This document shows positions 5,934-5,958 of a stretch of DNA of 5,958 nt, in pieces (within the stretch, counting starts at the first letter, position 1; each line of letters opens with the position of its first letter). The notes beneath the pieces were generated by a model. It did no database searches, had not been told where the DNA came from, and saw only the letters and a list, made by a program, of their open reading frames with translations. Where the stretch lies: the NCBI GenBank assembly GCA_002419145.1, contig DIFN01000058.1, positions 1 to 5,958 of the forward strand, written 5' to 3'. The position numbers and the translations under genes were made by a program. The DNA comes from Mageeibacillus sp. UBA5747. GTDB taxonomy: Bacteria > Bacillota > Clostridia > Saccharofermentanales > UBA5734.

Positions 5934-5958
5934 ATGGCTCAAGTACATCTTACACTGA
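5934..5958 (+). CDS. 5' end of an IS256-family transposase (partial)
   Basis: The ATG at 5934 is preceded by GAAAGGA (5919-5925) with an 8-nt spacer, and eight codons are in view (MAQVHLTL, plus one base). Transposases of the IS256/Mutator family often begin MAQ followed by a short beta-like stretch and are about 400 residues with a DDE catalytic triad; none of that core is visible. The identification rests mainly on the terminal repeat upstream. The frame runs off the right edge without a stop, so whether the gene is intact is unknown. Confidence 0.65.

Larger units (their letters stand above)
5825..5958 (+). mobile_element. Left end of an IS256-family (Mutator type) insertion sequence, truncated by the window edge
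   Basis: The segment opens with GATAGAGTCCGTATAC, closely like the IS256 terminal repeat recalled as GATAAAGTCCGTATAATT. An AT-rich leader, a TATAAT box, a ribosome binding site and the start of a transposase-like frame (MAQVHLTL) follow in the expected order. It points rightward, away from the photolyase gene, and only its first 134 bases are in view. IS256-type elements usually duplicate 8-9 bp of target on insertion; the 8 bp before this end read CGGATTCA, so the same octamer after the right end would confirm it. The exact boundary could be off by a few bases. Confidence 0.8.

Noticed and set aside
5145..5948. Long minus-strand open frame (267 codons) opposite the photolyase
   Set aside because: It runs across the photolyase gene, the spacer and the insertion terminus, has no recognisable domain, and is explained by the GC-rich codon pattern of the + strand gene.

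Overview
The window looks like part of a bacterial chromosome of moderately high GC (judged by eye, not computed). All supported genes lie on the + strand, with good AGGAG-type ribosome binding sites. The organism cannot be named from this sequence. A chemotaxis methylation pair, a c-di-GMP signalling protein, a class II photolyase and an IS256-like insertion end fit a free-living, probably motile bacterium. Firmicutes or Deltaproteobacteria are possible hosts, but this is a weak inference.

Layout. Positions 1-171 hold the 3' end of an unidentified gene. Its product ends in an Ala/Pro-rich linker and a short terminal peptide, as chemoreceptor tails often do. Next comes cheR (189-1004, receptor methyltransferase), then cheB (1021-2127, receptor methylesterase/deamidase response regulator). 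A membrane-anchored PAS-GGDEF-EAL protein (2137-4284) follows. The gaps are 17, 16 and 9 nt, and the ribosome binding sites of cheB and the GGDEF-EAL gene overlap the preceding stop codons, so these four reading frames read as one operon. An 83-nt gap with an extended -10 promoter candidate separates them from a complete class II CPD photolyase gene (4368-5768). From about 5825 to the end of the window lies the left terminus of an IS256-family insertion sequence, with its inverted repeat, a -10 box, a ribosome binding site and the first eight codons of its transposase.

How the genes work together. CheR and CheB set the methylation state of chemoreceptors and so give adaptation. The EAL protein has an intact phosphodiesterase site and a degraded GGDEF site, so it most likely lowers c-di-GMP. 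The operon therefore appears to join receptor adaptation with control of the motile/sessile switch, but cheA, cheW, cheY and cheD are not in view. The photolyase repairs UV-induced pyrimidine dimers and is probably a separate transcription unit.

The most interesting points are: the terminal EFGKY of the upstream partial protein, which fits the loose CheR-docking pentapeptide pattern, although this CheR has the short beta-loop of pentapeptide-independent enzymes; the fusion of a decayed cyclase domain to an intact phosphodiesterase inside a cheRB operon; and the unreported-looking IS256-type end just downstream of the photolyase. I see no clear new system; most of the window consists of recognisable families.
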